A stretch of DNA of 64,000 nt from Notamacropus eugenii (GCF_028372415.1 NC_092875.1:145670856-145734855); one strand, 5' to 3'. Shown: positions 34,876 through 47,298, counted from the first letter of the stretch. Translations and numbers: made by a program. Notes: generated by a model from the letters alone, not told the origin.

Positions 34876-35104
34876 TTCTAGAGTTGTAATTCCAAACTTT
34901 TTTTCTCCTTAAGCACACATGCCCATCCCCATCCCCTCCACCTTCCGCACATGATTACCTTTTACTTTACTAAGACCTCCTACCCCTTCTCTTCCTCTGC
35001 TTCCTTCTCTTTCTTTTTCTCCTTATCATCATCACCATCATTGCTAAGGAACTCTTTATCACCAAATTTTCTCAATCTTTTTTCTTCTTTCATCTTTCTT
35101 TAAT

Positions 35105-35365
35105 TGACACACTATAAACTAGGTGGCACAGTGGAGAAAATGCCAGCCTGAAATCAGGAAGACTCATCTTTCTGAGATCAGATCTAACCTCAGATACTTA
35201 GTAGTTGTGTGACCCTAGATAAGTCACTTACCCTTGTTTGTATCAGTTCCTCACGTGTAAAATGAATTGGAGAAGGAAATCAAACTACTCCAGTAGCTTT
35301 GCCAAGGAAACCCCAAATGGGGTCACAGAAATCGCACATGGCTGAAATGACCAGACAACAAACTG
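35105..35365 (+). repeat. tRNA-SINE with BovB-like tail
   Basis: Head 'aactaggtggcacagtggag', middle 'tgtgtgaccctagataagtc', 3' part 'agctttgccaaggaaacccc', 'aaatggggtcacagaaatcg' and 'cacatggctgaaatgaccag'. Confidence 0.8.
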
Positions 35366-35552
35366 CCTTTGCCTTCTTACTCTTTCTCATCTCTTAGCTT
35401 CTATGATACAGCATTTTCAGTGACCCCTACACCTCTATTTTTCTCCCTTCTTCATTAGTTCCTCTTCCTCTTTCCTTTCTTTTCCCTCCCTCCCCCTGCT
35501 AATATATAGAAGTCATTCATGGGTCTTTTCTTGATCTCCTATGCAATTTCAT

Positions 35553-35848
35553 GGGCAGCTAGGTGGTGCAGTGAATAGAGCACCAGATCAGGAGGACCTG
35601 CGTTCAAATCTCACCTCAGACACTTGACACTCACTAGCTGTGTGACCTTGGGCAACTCACTTAATCCCAATTGCCTCATGCTGGGTCATCTCCAGTCATC
35701 CTAATATCTGGTCACTGGATTCAGATGGCTCTGGAGGAGAAGTGAGGCTGGTGACCTACCCAGCCCTCTCTCACTCAAAACAAAGTCAAGTGCAAGTTGT
35801 CATCATTTCTCTGATGGCTTGGTCTTCTTTGGCAATGGACAAACACGT
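35553..35848 (+). repeat. Marsupial tRNA-SINE with LINE-A tail, full length
   Basis: Complete SINE: head 'gggcagctaggtggtgcagt' and 'gaatagagcaccagat'; middle 'tgtgtgaccttgggcaactc'; 3' region 'tctggtcactggattcagat', 'ggctctggaggagaagtgag' and 'ggcttggtcttctttggcaa'. The borders 'atgcaatttcat' (35,541-35,552) and 'attcaatgtcat' (35,849-35,860) match at 10 of 12 and are the probable target duplication. Confidence 0.85.
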
Positions 35849-35860
35849 ATTCAATGTCAT

Positions 35861-37344
35861 AGGAATTTTCAGGAGAGTAGAAAACAAGGCCTTTGGTTGA
35901 CAGCTAGCTGTGAACTTAAATTTAACCTTTAAATTTAAATTGTTATCCCAATAATCAACCAGTCATTAGAAAATCTGTACTCAATACTTTTAATGTCTTT
36001 AAGTGATCTGTCCAACGTCATTTAAAATTTATTTTTAAAATTTCATTGGGAAGACAACACTTTTCATTTTATAGAGCACCAATTCATTATGCCAAAGATT
36101 TGTTAGTTTAGTCCTAATCTGAGTCATAAAGGATCTCATCATCTCCTGAATCACTGGCACTCTTCCTTGTAATACCTTTTCCAGCCAAGTGTTAGTGAGG
36201 AGATATAAAAAAAAAAAATCTGAGATGCTATGGCTAGCCTTTGATTTTGAAAAATCTAAAGGCATTACTATAAGCAGCCTAGGTCATCATTAATGAATAG
36301 TTATTGAACAGTCACAAGGCAAATAACACCAAATGAGGTATTTGGGCAATTATGATTAATCAATCATTAAATGGTAAATTAAATCGGAGACTTAACAAAT
36401 CTTTCCTCTGAATATTTTCTAATGTCAAATAGGAGGCATAGGGGTAGGTAGAAAAAAGCAAAACTAAAAAATTCAAAGATATCAGATATCCTATTCCCCA
36501 CAGGTGGTCAAAATGTGTGCAAGTGTTAGGGCATTCTCCTGTCCTGTGTGCAAAACCATTCTTGAGGAAAGAGGAATGTGATCCAAAATGAGAATGTAAA
36601 TCAAAAGCTAAGTTAAATCAGGAACCTGAGTTTCTCAGGAATTTCAAATTCAAAGATCTGACTCTGGAGCAGGAAACCAAGAGTTATAATGAGGTTTCCA
36701 AGCCAAAGAAGTCTGAATTGAAATCTTAAGTCCCACTACTAAAAGTGTCAGTAAAAACACCACTTGAAATATTCTGATTCCTCAAAGCTTTATCCTTTTT
36801 ATCAAAATTAAGTATCCATTTCTGTTCTGGTATATGGGACTGTGAGTATGCTCATATACATTCTAGTACCAATCCTTGTCTCCAGTGTGTCAGTGGACAA
36901 ATGGTAACACACATCAGGATCAGGCAAGGCTGAAGTTCTGAACATAGAAGCAAATGCCAGGAAGCAGTTATATGAATACCACCAAGGATGCAGAGCAGTT
37001 GTTGGCAATAGCTCTACCAAAGAGAAGCTGTCTTTCTAAGGCTGCTTATAAGTAACACATAAAATCAGGGGCTAAAGCTCAGATTTGAGTTATGTATGCT
37101 AGAAAGTGGGAGAGCAAGGAAGACATATAAGATTCCTTCAAGCAAAACAATGTAGGACTGAGATGTTTTGGTGTTTAGAACATGCCACAGATATCTATGT
37201 ATTTGTTCTGTTGTGTGGTATATACCATGAGTATATCTTGTGCGTTGAACTCTGAGAGGCAGAAATGAGGAGGTAAGAGGGATGTCCTGTGTGAATGCAT
37301 TGAGAAAGAAGAGGGTACTGAGTTCATGGAGCTACTAGTAATCC
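35861..37344. other. Intergenic, no recognised feature
   Basis: No gene. Open stretches here lack known domains. An A-run lies at 36,208-36,218. Confidence 0.45.
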
Positions 37345-37735
37345 ATTTTGGTTGTGTCAAGACTGCATGAAGGGCAATAATGGGCAATAATATTGAAAGA
37401 CTAGGGTGGGGGCCAGACTGTGCAAATGTTAAGGCAAGAAACTTGTGCATGTTTATCCAGGAGGCAATGGAAAGTCTCTGCAAGTTTTTGAGCAGAAGAT
37501 TGACATACTCTAACTTGTCCTTTTGGAAGATTATTTTTGGCAACTCTGTGGAGGTTGGATTATAAAAGGGAGAGATTGGAGGCAGAGAGACCAGTGATGA
37601 AGCTATCTTCTGGAGGGGAGTTGATAAAGCCCTGGACCAAAGTGGCAGTAGTGTGAGTGGAGAGAAGGGACAGAGGAAAGACATGTGGAGATCAAATCAA
37701 GAAGACTTGGAGACTAATTGGACATGAGGGATGAT
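37345..37735 (-). repeat. L2 LINE body (antisense)
   Basis: Reversed L2 ORF2 C-terminal region: 'ccaggaggcaatggaaagtc', 'ggcaactctgtggaggttgg', 'ggaggcagagagaccagtga', 'gtgagtggagagaagggaca'. A 169-codon minus-strand frame through 37,175-37,684 is a decayed L2 frame plus flank, not a host gene. Confidence 0.7.
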
Positions 37736-38414
37736 AGGAAGGAAAGGGTAGGTGAGGTAGGTCACCCCAGAGGGATCATTCTCTCTTTGTGTGTTCTCAC
37801 TCTCTCTGCTAAAGCTCCTTACTCTGCCCAATGAAGGACTGTAGACAGAGGCTACAGGAGGGGCTTGAATTGACTCCAACCTTCACACTCTCCCTGTGAG
37901 TCATTAAAGGTGCTAGGCAATGTCTCAGATGTTACCCAGCCTATTATAATCCTCCTATTCAATTTTGGGTCTAGTTTATTGTTCACCAGCAGTGTCTGTC
38001 CAAGGTATATGTACTAACAAACTAGACTTATAAGTTGTCCGTTCAAATATACATCATGATATGGACAAAAGACCTTCTTTGTCCAATTATATTTTCCCAT
38101 AGTGATAATCAAGCTGGACTCTATTGAGTAATTATGGATATAATTTAGGAGGTTATATAGCATTGTTGCTTGTATGTAGGGCTTGATGCAGTGAGAGCTA
38201 AGTCCCCCACAAACAAACCTTTCAGGGGCAGAGAATCTGTCTTCCATTTGGACTCCACACTGGACATTTCTTCATGAGAGGGGCAAAGATTTTGGATGAG
38301 TATACATAATCTTGTTTCACACCTTATTGGACAGTAATAATCAGAGAGTCATCAAAATTATCTATTATATTTACTTTTAATTATCTTCACTTATTTATTA
38401 ACTTCACATTTTAT
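37736..38414. other. Intergenic, no recognised feature
   Basis: No gene or nameable repeat. Confidence 0.45.
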
Positions 38415-38715
38415 TTATCCCACTCATATACCCACATTTTGGAAGTGCCACTTGAACTAAACTTTGAATGATACTGGAGATTCTAAGGGGTAGAGGTGAT
38501 GAAGAAGTACAGCTTGTTCAAAGACATGGAGGAAGGAAATAGCTTATAGTATGTGGTTTGGCTAAAATTTAGCGAAATCCTATAGTACATAAAACTGAGT
38601 CATATAACAAGGCTACAAAGGTAGATTGGACCTAGGTTACAAAGGGCTTTAAATGACAAACAGTAGTTTGTATTTGATCCTGAAGGTTATAGGGAGCCAC
38701 CAATGGGTGGCTCAA
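38415..38715 (-). repeat. L2 LINE body (antisense)
   Basis: 'gtgccacttgaactaaactt', 'ttacaaagggctttaaatga', 'gtttgtatttgatcctgaag' and 'gttatagggagccaccaat' are antisense L2. Confidence 0.7.
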
Positions 38716-38737
38716 TGCCCTCAGTATCCAGAAAGTT

Positions 38738-38965
38738 GTGCTCTCTATATGTGGTACAAACAGTGTGGGGCTTGGAGTCAGGAAACCTTAGGCTCCAACC
38801 ATCCCCCTAATGTGATCATCTGCAAGTCACTTAACCTCTCCTGAGACTCTATTTCCTCATGTGTAAAAGGGGGATAATTGTAATTCATAGCTCTGTGGCA
38901 TCTCAAATGAGATAATGAAGGTATTTACAAACTTTTAAACACTACATAAATGTCATTTATTGTTT
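38738..38965 (+). repeat. MIR/CORE-SINE
   Basis: 'tgtggggcttggagtcagga', 'tctgcaagtcacttaacctc', 'ctcatgtgtaaaagggggat' and 'caaatgagataatgaaggta'. Confidence 0.75.
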
Positions 38966-39237
38966 GTCCAGTTACTCTTCATGTTTTTTTCCTTCATGCC
39001 ACTAGCAGTCATATGTTTCATGGATTAGAGGAGAGAGATACTAGTTAGATGAATATTAGTTAAAGGAAAACTGGTTAGATGGCTAGTATACAAGGAGGAG
39101 ATTGAGTCATTGTCGTGGGGTTTTAGCAATAGCAATGGAAAGCAAGTAACAAATTCAGGAGGTAATATGGTGGTTGAACTAGTAAAACCTGGTAACTCAT
39201 TAGTTTCAGGGAATGAGGGAGAGGGAAAATTAAAGAT

Positions 39238-39620
39238 GGTAAAGGTCATGCAGTGTAGTAAAATGTAAAGAACACTGGATTCGGAGCCATAGGTCTGGAT
39301 ATGAATCCCAGATCTGCAACTTATTACCAGTGTGACCATGCGTAAGTCAGTGACTCATATAACCTCTCCATCTAGAAGGTGAGGCTATTGGACTAGATGC
39401 CTTCTAAAATTCCTCTTCAGCTCTAAATCTATGATCCTCTGATGTTTTAACTGGGAAGTCTTGGGTCTGACTACTAGCCCTATAGACAAATTCACTGTAT
39501 GACCCAGAACAAATTTATTTCGCTTCTTTAGGTCTCAATTTCCTTATTTTACAATGATGAAGTTGGATGAAAGGACATTTAAGGTCCCTTTCAGCTCTAT
39601 TGATCTATAGTTCTATCATT
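39238..39620 (+). repeat. Two CORE-SINE / MON1-like copies in tandem
   Basis: First 39,238-39,440 ('aaagaacactggattcggag', 'gtgaggctattggactagat', 'cttcagctctaaatctatga'). Second 39,455-39,620 ('tcttgggtctgactactagc', 'caatgatgaagttggatgaa', 'ccctttcagctctattgatc'). Confidence 0.75.
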
Positions 39621-42020
39621 CTGACATAGTGATTGTTGGAAATGAAGTATCCAGGGATGGTCAGGACCTATGTATAGATTATTCACACCCAATGGGACAG
39701 AAACAGGTGATAAAGAAAAGTCTCAGCAGCTTTTTAGAGGGTATTCAGACAGACAGTATCAGAGTATGGCAGTATAAAATAAATGGAGGTCCAGATGGAA
39801 AGTGGATAAACATCCTAGGGCTCTATGCAGACTGTTGATAGATGTCTCAGTAGGCAGGAAGAACACTTTGTCAGGGACTCTGAGCATAGGCCATAGCAGA
39901 AGTCATGGGCATCAGAGAACAGGGAATCAGTGAAAAGGACTAAAGTATACAGAGAGGATTTTAGCACCTGAGAGGACATGGAGAAAGAGGGAATTAGAAT
40001 GAGGTCTCAGGCACTAGGAAACAAGGCAGGAAGCCAAGTATACTGGGTGGGACCTTGGTCACAAGGAATATGTCACTATCCCAATTACAAGAACCAAGAT
40101 AAGAGGTCGAGTGGGACCAGCAGTGAACTTGACTTGATTTGCAATTAAATTGTGTTGTTATGAAAAAGGGAAGTGAGAAAGAGAAAAGACCAATTGCTTA
40201 GACTGGGTCTTGTGAATTGTCTGTACCTGTCAGCACCTCTGGTGTATATATCATTAGAAATGTCTGCAGCATATTCACACTCTCAAGTCTCTACTGGTTT
40301 TCTGGTCACTAGAGCAACAAAGACCACTTGCTAATGGCGCTAAGTACTGTGGGGACAAGTTGACCATATCTCAGGAGAGAGTACAGGTATAGCACCCACC
40401 TGTTCATGTCATAGGATTACTTAAGCTCAGAATTGAAAGGGACCTAAAACATCAACTGGTCTAATCTATACTTGAACAAGAATCCTTTTTTTTAACATAC
40501 TTGACAAGCAGTCCTATAACCTCTTAAAGACCATTAGCACCTAAGGGCAGGATACCATGAGAGTCTAAGCATGAGTCCCACCCAGCTGGTTATCATTTCC
40601 ATGTATCTAACCTCCTCAGTGGTCTCTGATTTGTAGGCAAAGTTAAACTTGACTATTTCCAACCACATTCTTACAGTACCAATAATGACAAGTATATTAA
40701 TGACTGAGTAAATGACATTAAACAAGATATACAACCTTTTGTCCTTGGTATTACATTCCTACCTAGTACACTGAAGTACTGCCAGCTAGAACTATCCTTT
40801 CAAAAGAGACATTTCAAATATAATAAATGTTTGTAACTTATAAATACACCCGCATTTTAAGCGTCTCATAAGAAATTTTGTCATTATAATTTCTCTTTTA
40901 TCTATAACCTAAGGCAGGGATGATCTAATGTGTAGGGAAAATGGGCTGCCAATTTCATGGTGTGATTTCAGAGACATTGGGAAAGCTTTCTTCCCTCTCC
41001 CTATTCCCACTTCTTGGTTCCCTGATGTCTGAAATCTTACAATTAGAGATTCATTCTTTTGGTTTAAGATTTTTTTGCCCTAAAAGAAATATCACTTCAG
41101 ACTTTTTTTTTCCATTTCTGTCTTAAAGTGAATAAGTTTATCTGATTATTTCCTGACCACAAATTTCGTTAGAAGGGAGAGGAGGGAAGTTAATTGAACT
41201 TTACTTGAGTAGGTTTAGGAGGTGGGGAGATGCTTACTAATTGCAGGGAGCGGGGGAAGTAGAGAAAAGAGATGCTATAGGTTATTGAAGACAACATTTA
41301 TACAATTACATCTTAAGCTGGCTCTTACCTAAGAAAAACCACTTTTTCTAAGCTAAAAGCTAGCCTAGAGAATGGTGTATTAATTGAGTAAGAAAAAACA
41401 TGTAATAAAGTGTAACCTGATGACACAGAAAATATTTTTCACAGCCTGCAGTTCTATTCTGATTCATTTCAAATGCTGACTATATTTCTGTAATGACATT
41501 TGGTCTATTAGGTGGAAAGTAAAACAAATTCAATGTTTTCTACAGAATCTAACATAGATTTTAGTACTTTAAAATGTTAGATTATTAATAATAATATAGA
41601 TAATTATCAATTGAAGTATATTAATACTACAGTAATTCATATTTCAATATTATCATAGTACATACATTTGCTGCATAATAACCTCTAGGTCATCCATATT
41701 AAAGGATAAATGCTTCAATAATTACAAATTATAACTGCAAAATGATTTTTCTTTTTCTTTTGAAAGTCTATTCACATTTATATTTAAATTTACATGTATC
41801 TGATAAAGTAGGAATTCATATACTTTAAATAAAATCATAAAATCCTATAACTGAAATCTGACGTCCAACTTTCTCTTTCTGCCCCTGTTTGCCATTTTAT
41901 GCTGGAAATTGACTGTAGCACCTTATAGACTTGTGTTAAGGGCTAGTTTACTAACCCAGAGTTGGGTTCTCCCTGAAAACTGGGAGTAAAATGCTGTTTC
42001 ACATCTTCCCTGATGTTAAT
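39621..42020. other. Intergenic, little recognised
   Basis: No gene. A MIR3-like remnant lies at about 40,408-40,505 ('aattgaaagggacctaaaac', antisense). 41,400-41,850 is AT-rich and free of repeats I can name. Confidence 0.4.
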
Positions 42021-42336
42021 GGGGGGCACCTAGGTGGTACAGTGGATAGAGCACCAGTACAGGAGTCAGGAGGACCTGAGTTCAAATTTCACCTCAGACA
42101 TTTGACACTCACCAGCTGTGTGACATTGGGCAAGTCACTTAACTCCAACTGCCTCATCCTGGGTCATCTCCAGTCATCCTGATGAATATCTGGTCACTGG
42201 ATTCAGATGACTCTGGAAGAGAAGTGAGGTTGGTGACCTGCACAACCGTCCCTCACTCAAAACAAAGTCAAGTGCAAATCATGTCATTATTTCTCTGCTG
42301 GAATGGTCTTCTTTGGCAATGAAGGACAAAGGCACA
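42021..42336 (+). repeat. Marsupial tRNA-SINE with LINE-A tail, full length
   Basis: Head 'ggggggcacctaggtggtac' and 'agtggatagagcaccagtac'; middle 'tgtgtgacattgggcaagtc'; 3' region 'tctggtcactggattcagat', 'gactctggaagagaagtgag' and 'atggtcttctttggcaatga' then 'aggacaaa'. Possible duplication 'gatgttaat' (42,012-42,020) and 'gattttaat' (42,337-42,345), 8 of 9. Confidence 0.85.
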
Positions 42337-42719
42337 GATTTTAATGGGCTCAAAAGGTCTTGGTCTCAACCTTCTGCTAAATCAGAGAACAAAGATCCTG
42401 TTTATTTCATAAAGCATAATATAGGCAGTTCCCAGTTTATGAAAAGATCATGTAATTCCTCTGCTTAAGAGTGGGGTTATTTCAAAAGTTCATTTACAGG
42501 TCAGCTGTGTGGAATTTGGAATAGATTTTCCCATAAAAACAATGTTACTAATGATGGTTAGGTTCCCAGATCGCCATCCTGTTTAACCCATGATGTAACT
42601 AAAATACTGAATGTTTACAACAAAAGAGTAGAAAAATAAGTTTTCAACCCAAAACAGGTAAAAATTGAGCAAGTGATAAATCAGATTGGAGCAAAAGAAA
42701 GGCATGTGGCTGTTGTGAG

Positions 42720-43070
42720 CAGGCTGCAACCTATAACCAACAAGGAACTCTACAAAAAGAACAGTTGTATAGGTCATCAAAGAATTGTATGACAAAAAGA
42801 AAAGATGGAGTGGTCACATGACATGTGTGAGGGATACCAAGAGGACACTAGAACATACCACTGGTACCCTCTCTCAATTCTAGAAGAATCTGAGGAAAGC
42901 CCCCAGCATTTTTGGCAGACTCCTGGGGGAAATTTTTTGATAGGATATAGATGAGAGCTGCAGAGTACGGTCAAATATGTATAGTTTGCAATTTGCTCTT
43001 TTGGCAGAAACCAATGAGATGAAGACCCATTTCAGCAGTTGAGCTACAAGTGGTCCAGACATTGTACATT
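42720..43070 (+). mobile_element. LINE ORF C-terminal relic, RTE-like
   Basis: Around 42,790-42,830 the + strand reads KKRWSGHMTCVRDTKRT, resembling the 'RWAGHVARM.D.R' block that follows the RT in RTE-type LINEs. Later sequence is too decayed to confirm. Weak call. Confidence 0.35.
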
Positions 43071-43119
43071 GACTGAAAGTGAGTCAATCACTCTGAGCCT
43101 CCGTTTTTCAGCTCTAATA

Positions 43120-43800
43120 ATGGTAAAAATAATATCTGACATTTCTGTAGGTGTTTAAGGTTTGTGAAACATCTTTCTTTTATCTTTACAATAACCTTTT
43201 GAAGGAGTTGATATTATTAACCTCATTATACAGTTGAGGAAACTGAGGCTTAGAATCATTAAGTCATTTTCTCAGCATCACTTCTGAAGTGGGATTAGAA
43301 CTCAGGTCTTCCTGATTCCCAAGTCCAGTGATTTATTTACTATATCATATTGTTTCCATGTACTACACTACCTCTGTTGCATTTATCAAATGAGATGAAT
43401 AATACTTGTATTAGTTATCTTCCATGCTTATTATGAGTATAAAGGGGGCATGTCCAAGGAAAGGAATACACTTCCCATAAAGCACTATGCCTCAATAATG
43501 GGCCTAATTTAAACATCCAGGAGCTTCAATTTTCATGAATTACTATATGCCTGGCACATAATAAACATTTAATAGCACTTTAAGGTGTACAGAACTCTTT
43601 ATCTATGTCATCTCATTGATCTTCACAATGGCCCTAGGAAATACATGCTATTTTTAGCATCTCCTTTTGATAGATGAAGAAACTGGGGTTGAGAAAGGGA
43701 AGGTGATTTGCCCATGGTCACAATGCTAATCAGTTTTTAAAGCAGGATTTGAATTCAGGTCTTCCTATCTCCCAGTTCACTACTCCATTCCTAACATGGG
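43120..43800 (-). repeat. Two MIR copies (antisense)
   Basis: First 43,120-43,365 ('gttgaggaaactgaggctta', 'gggattagaactcaggtctt'). Second 43,560-43,800 ('tagatgaagaaactggggtt', 'gtgatttgcccatggtcaca', 'tttgaattcaggtcttccta'). Unassigned sequence lies between. Confidence 0.8.
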
Positions 43801-44425
43801 CCTCTTACTCCATATACAGCTGTCTTTCCCCTCTATCATACAGCCTCCCATTCACAGTGAGCAGATACAAATACTGCATAAGTGAATCTTCCTTCCCATC
43901 CTTCTTTGCAACCATGCAAGGGATTTTGTCATGAGCTTTCTTACTCCAAAGCAAGAGCCTCAGAGTAGATTGTGTCCCATAAGATCTGGTTGAGAATCCA
44001 GTCTTTGAATGTGTATTGGAGTCTAATTTCCCTTTGCTTTTGCTAACTGCTTCATACTGATTACACGATACTTTTAAAATGTATCTTCCATTGCACATGA
44101 TATCAGACTCAGTTCTCTTTCTTATTTACTATGTGTTGTAAGATATGGCTTTCTGGAGAGCAAAAAAGTGATACATTTGAAAATGAAAGTGATGTGAAAA
44201 CAAAATATATTAATCAAATAATTTTTAAATGTACATTTCTTATCTGGCCCACTAACCTGTTATGCATCAAGTCTGATATTATCTTAGAGGCAGGTTCTTA
44301 ATCTTTATTGTGTCATGGACTCCTTTAGGAGTCTGGTAATATCTATGGACCCCTTCTCAGAGTAATACATTTCAAATACATAAATTAAAATACTTAGAGT
44401 TCCAAGGAAAATCAAAGATTAGTTG
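43801..44425. other. Intergenic with one dispersed-repeat copy
   Basis: No gene. About 44,290-44,400 ('caggttcttaatctttattg', 'tcatggactcctttaggagt') pairs with the segment at 24,715-24,860. Confidence 0.4.
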
Positions 44426-46830
44426 TTTTTTTTTAATTTCCCAATTTATTATTAACATTTTAAAAAATTTTTGAGTTCCAAAATCTCTCCCTCCAACAAG
44501 CCCCCCCCAGCCAATGAGAAGACAAGGAATATAAATAATATCAGTTATACAAGTGAAATAATACAAAACATTTCTACATTAGACATGTCACAAAAAAAGT
44601 AAGAAAAATAAAGTGAGAAAATTATACTTTAATTTTCATTAAGAGTTCATCAGTTCTCTTTCTGGAGGGGAATATTATTTTCATCATTAATCCTTGACAA
44701 TTGTCTTGTGTCATTGTACTGATCAGAGTAGCTAAAGTTTTCACAGTTTATTGTCATTACAATATTGCTGTTGCTGTGTACAATCATCTCTGTGTTCTGC
44801 TCACTTCCCTTTATATCAATTCATAGTATAGGTCTTCCCAGGTTTTTCAGAAACCATTCCCCTAGTTATTTCTTATAGTACAATAGTATTTCATCACAAT
44901 CATATAGCACAAGTTGTTCAGACATTCCCTAATTTATGGGCATCACTTCAATTTCTAATTCTTTGCTACTACAAAAAGAGCTGCTATAAATATTTTTGTA
45001 CATATAAGTCTTTTTCCTTCTTTCTCTGATCTCTTTGGGATACAGACCTAGAGTATAGAGTATACACAGCTTTGCAGTTTTTTGACCATAGTTTCCCAGA
45101 ATGATTATACCACTTCACAACGCTACCAACAATTCATTAGTAAACCTCTTTTGCTACATGTTGTCTAACATTTGTTATTTCTGATAGGTGTGTGGTGATA
45201 TCTCAGAGTTGTTTTAGTCTGTATTTCTCTAATCAATAATGATTAAGATCATTTTTTCACAAGACTATAGGTAGTTTTGATTTCATCTTCTAAAAACTGA
45301 CAGTTTATAGCCTTTGACAATTTATCAATTGAGGAAATAAATTTGACTCAGTTCTCTATATGTTTGAGAAATGAGGTCTTTATTAGAGAAACTTACTGTA
45401 AAATTTTCTGATGTTACTTTATTATCTATGGTACCTTTTAATAAAATGTAGTTTCCCTAATTATCTCTTTTAACTAGTTCTCTTTTTGCTTTTGCTTTGT
45501 CTGAGATCATGATTTTTATTCCTGCCTTTTTTTTCTTCAGTTGAACCATAATAATTCTGCTCTTGTCCTTTATTTTTACTTTCTAGTTGTCTTTCTAGTC
45601 TTTCTAATCCCATTCTGCTAGCCGCTTCTGTTTTATGGGTGAGTTCAGCCCATTTACATTCACAGTCATGATTACTTTCTATTTCTTTTCATTCTCTTTT
45701 CTTCTCTTTCTCCTCTCTCTCTTTCAAGCCTATTCCTCCTTAAAAGTCTGTTTTGCTTCTGAGCACTGACTCCCTTGATTTGCCCTCCCTTTTATATCAC
45801 ACACACCCTTTGCTCTTATCCCCTTCCCCTCCTAGTTCCCTACTGGGTAAGATACATTTCTATACCCAACTCATTATGTGTGCATGTGTGTGTGTGTATG
45901 TATGTGTGTGTATATATATACATATATATACACATACATATATATGAATATATATATGTATATATATACATATATATACACATACATATATATGAATATT
46001 TGTAATATATATACACATATACATATATATATACACATATTATATATAATATGTCCCTCTTTGAAATAAATCCAAGGAGAGTGGGGTGCAAGCATTAAAT
46101 ACCACACACACATACCCCATTTTTCTCTCCACTTAAAAGCTTTTCCTTGTGTACCTCTTTCATGTGAGATAATTTTCCCTATTCTGCCTCTCCCTTCTCC
46201 CAGTGGATCGTTCTTTTTGTCTCCTCAATTTTTTTTTGAGATCATTCCAACATAATCAACTCACATCTTCTTTCTATGTAGACTCCTTCTAACTGCTGTA
46301 ATAACATCCTTAGGAGTTACATGCATCATCTTTCTATATAGAAATGTAAACAGTTTAATTTGAGTCTCTTCTCATTTCTCTTTCATGTTTACCTTTTTTA
46401 TGTTTCTCTTGATTATTGTATTTAAATGTCAGATTTTCTACTCAGCTCTGGTCTTTTCATCAGGAATGCTTGAAAGTCCTCTGTTTTATTAAATATCTAT
46501 TATCCCCTCCCACCCCCAGGATTATACTGAGTTTTGCTAAAGAGGCTATTCTCATAATCCTAGCTCTTTTACCTTCCAGAATATCATATTCCAAGCCTTC
46601 CATGATGCTAAATCTTGTATGATCCTGACTGTAGCACCACGATATGTGAGTTGTTTCTTCTGGCTGCTTGCAATATTTTCTCCTTCACCTGGGACTCTGG
46701 AATTTGTCTATGATGTTCCTGAGGAGTTTTCATTTTGGGATCTCTTTCAGAAGATAATCATTGGAGTCTTTCAATTTCAATTTTACCCAATTTTACCTTT
46801 CAATTTCAAATTTACCAATTTTACCTGTGA
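44426..46830 (-). mobile_element. L1, internally deleted and 5' truncated (antisense)
   Basis: On the minus strand the element ends at a poly-A (T-run 44,426-44,434). Moving upstream: 3'UTR and ORF2 C-terminal coding (about 44,435-45,405); then, with almost no gap, the N-terminal endonuclease part of ORF2 (about 45,410-45,670; readable KRDNQGNYILLKGTID); then a long ORF1-ORF2 spacer holding a TG/TA microsatellite; then ORF1 C-terminal half from about 46,480 to 46,830. The whole reverse-transcriptase domain of ORF2 is missing. The ORF1 part aligns with 53.4-53.9 kb. It is inactive. Confidence 0.75.
45868..46052. repeat. (TG)n/(TA)n microsatellite with internal duplication
   Basis: TG repeat passing into TA/CA repeats. 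A unit containing 'tatacacatacatatatatg' followed by 'aatat' occurs twice, about 54 bp apart (near 45,926 and 45,980). Confidence 0.9.
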
Positions 46831-46854
46831 AATCTGGAGAGTATACCAGCCAGG

Positions 46855-47185
46855 AAAGTGAACTGCTTCCATTTGAATTGTCTTAGGAAGATCACCTGGG
46901 AAGATAAGGCATTGGACACTGAGGTCTTTTCTCAAGCTGAACTATCAAGCATTCAAACTCTATTGCAGAGAAGGCAACTCTCATGGAATGGTCACATTGT
47001 TCAAATACCAAAAGAACATTTGTCCAAAAGACCAGTTTACAGAAAGCTCACACAAGGCAAGTACTCACATGGAGGTCAGAAGAAGCAATACAAGGACACT
47101 TTTAAAGTCTCCCTGAAGAACTTTTGAATGATTTGTGAGACATGGAAGACACTGGCATAGGGTTGTCCGGTGTGATGAATGAAAA
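46855..47185 (+). mobile_element. LINE-A C-terminal fragment
   Basis: Encodes NCFHLNCLRKITWEDKALDT, then LSWNGHIVQIPKEHL and a GGQKKQYKDTFKVSLKNF block, the post-RT part of the LINE-A ORF (compare 18.9-19.5 kb). The frame stops at 47,127 and the finger-like C-terminus is not recognisable. It directly abuts the 5' edge of the antisense L1. Confidence 0.7.
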
Positions 47186-47298
47186 ACCCAAAAGACAGAT
47201 TTTTCTGGATAATTAATCAATTTGTTAATTAGGCACTAATAATCAATAAATTGATGGTCAGTGGTTTTTAAACAAGGCCACTTGGAGAAATGTATGCC

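Noticed and set aside
35553..35640. Possible tRNA gene at the SINE heads
   Set aside because: The tRNA-like head is degenerate, continues into a SINE body, and recurs at several loci. It is a SINE promoter and not a tRNA gene.
37175..37684. 169-codon minus-strand open frame
   Set aside because: Its core matches decayed L2 ORF2 C-terminal sequence and it continues into unrelated flank, so it is not a host gene.
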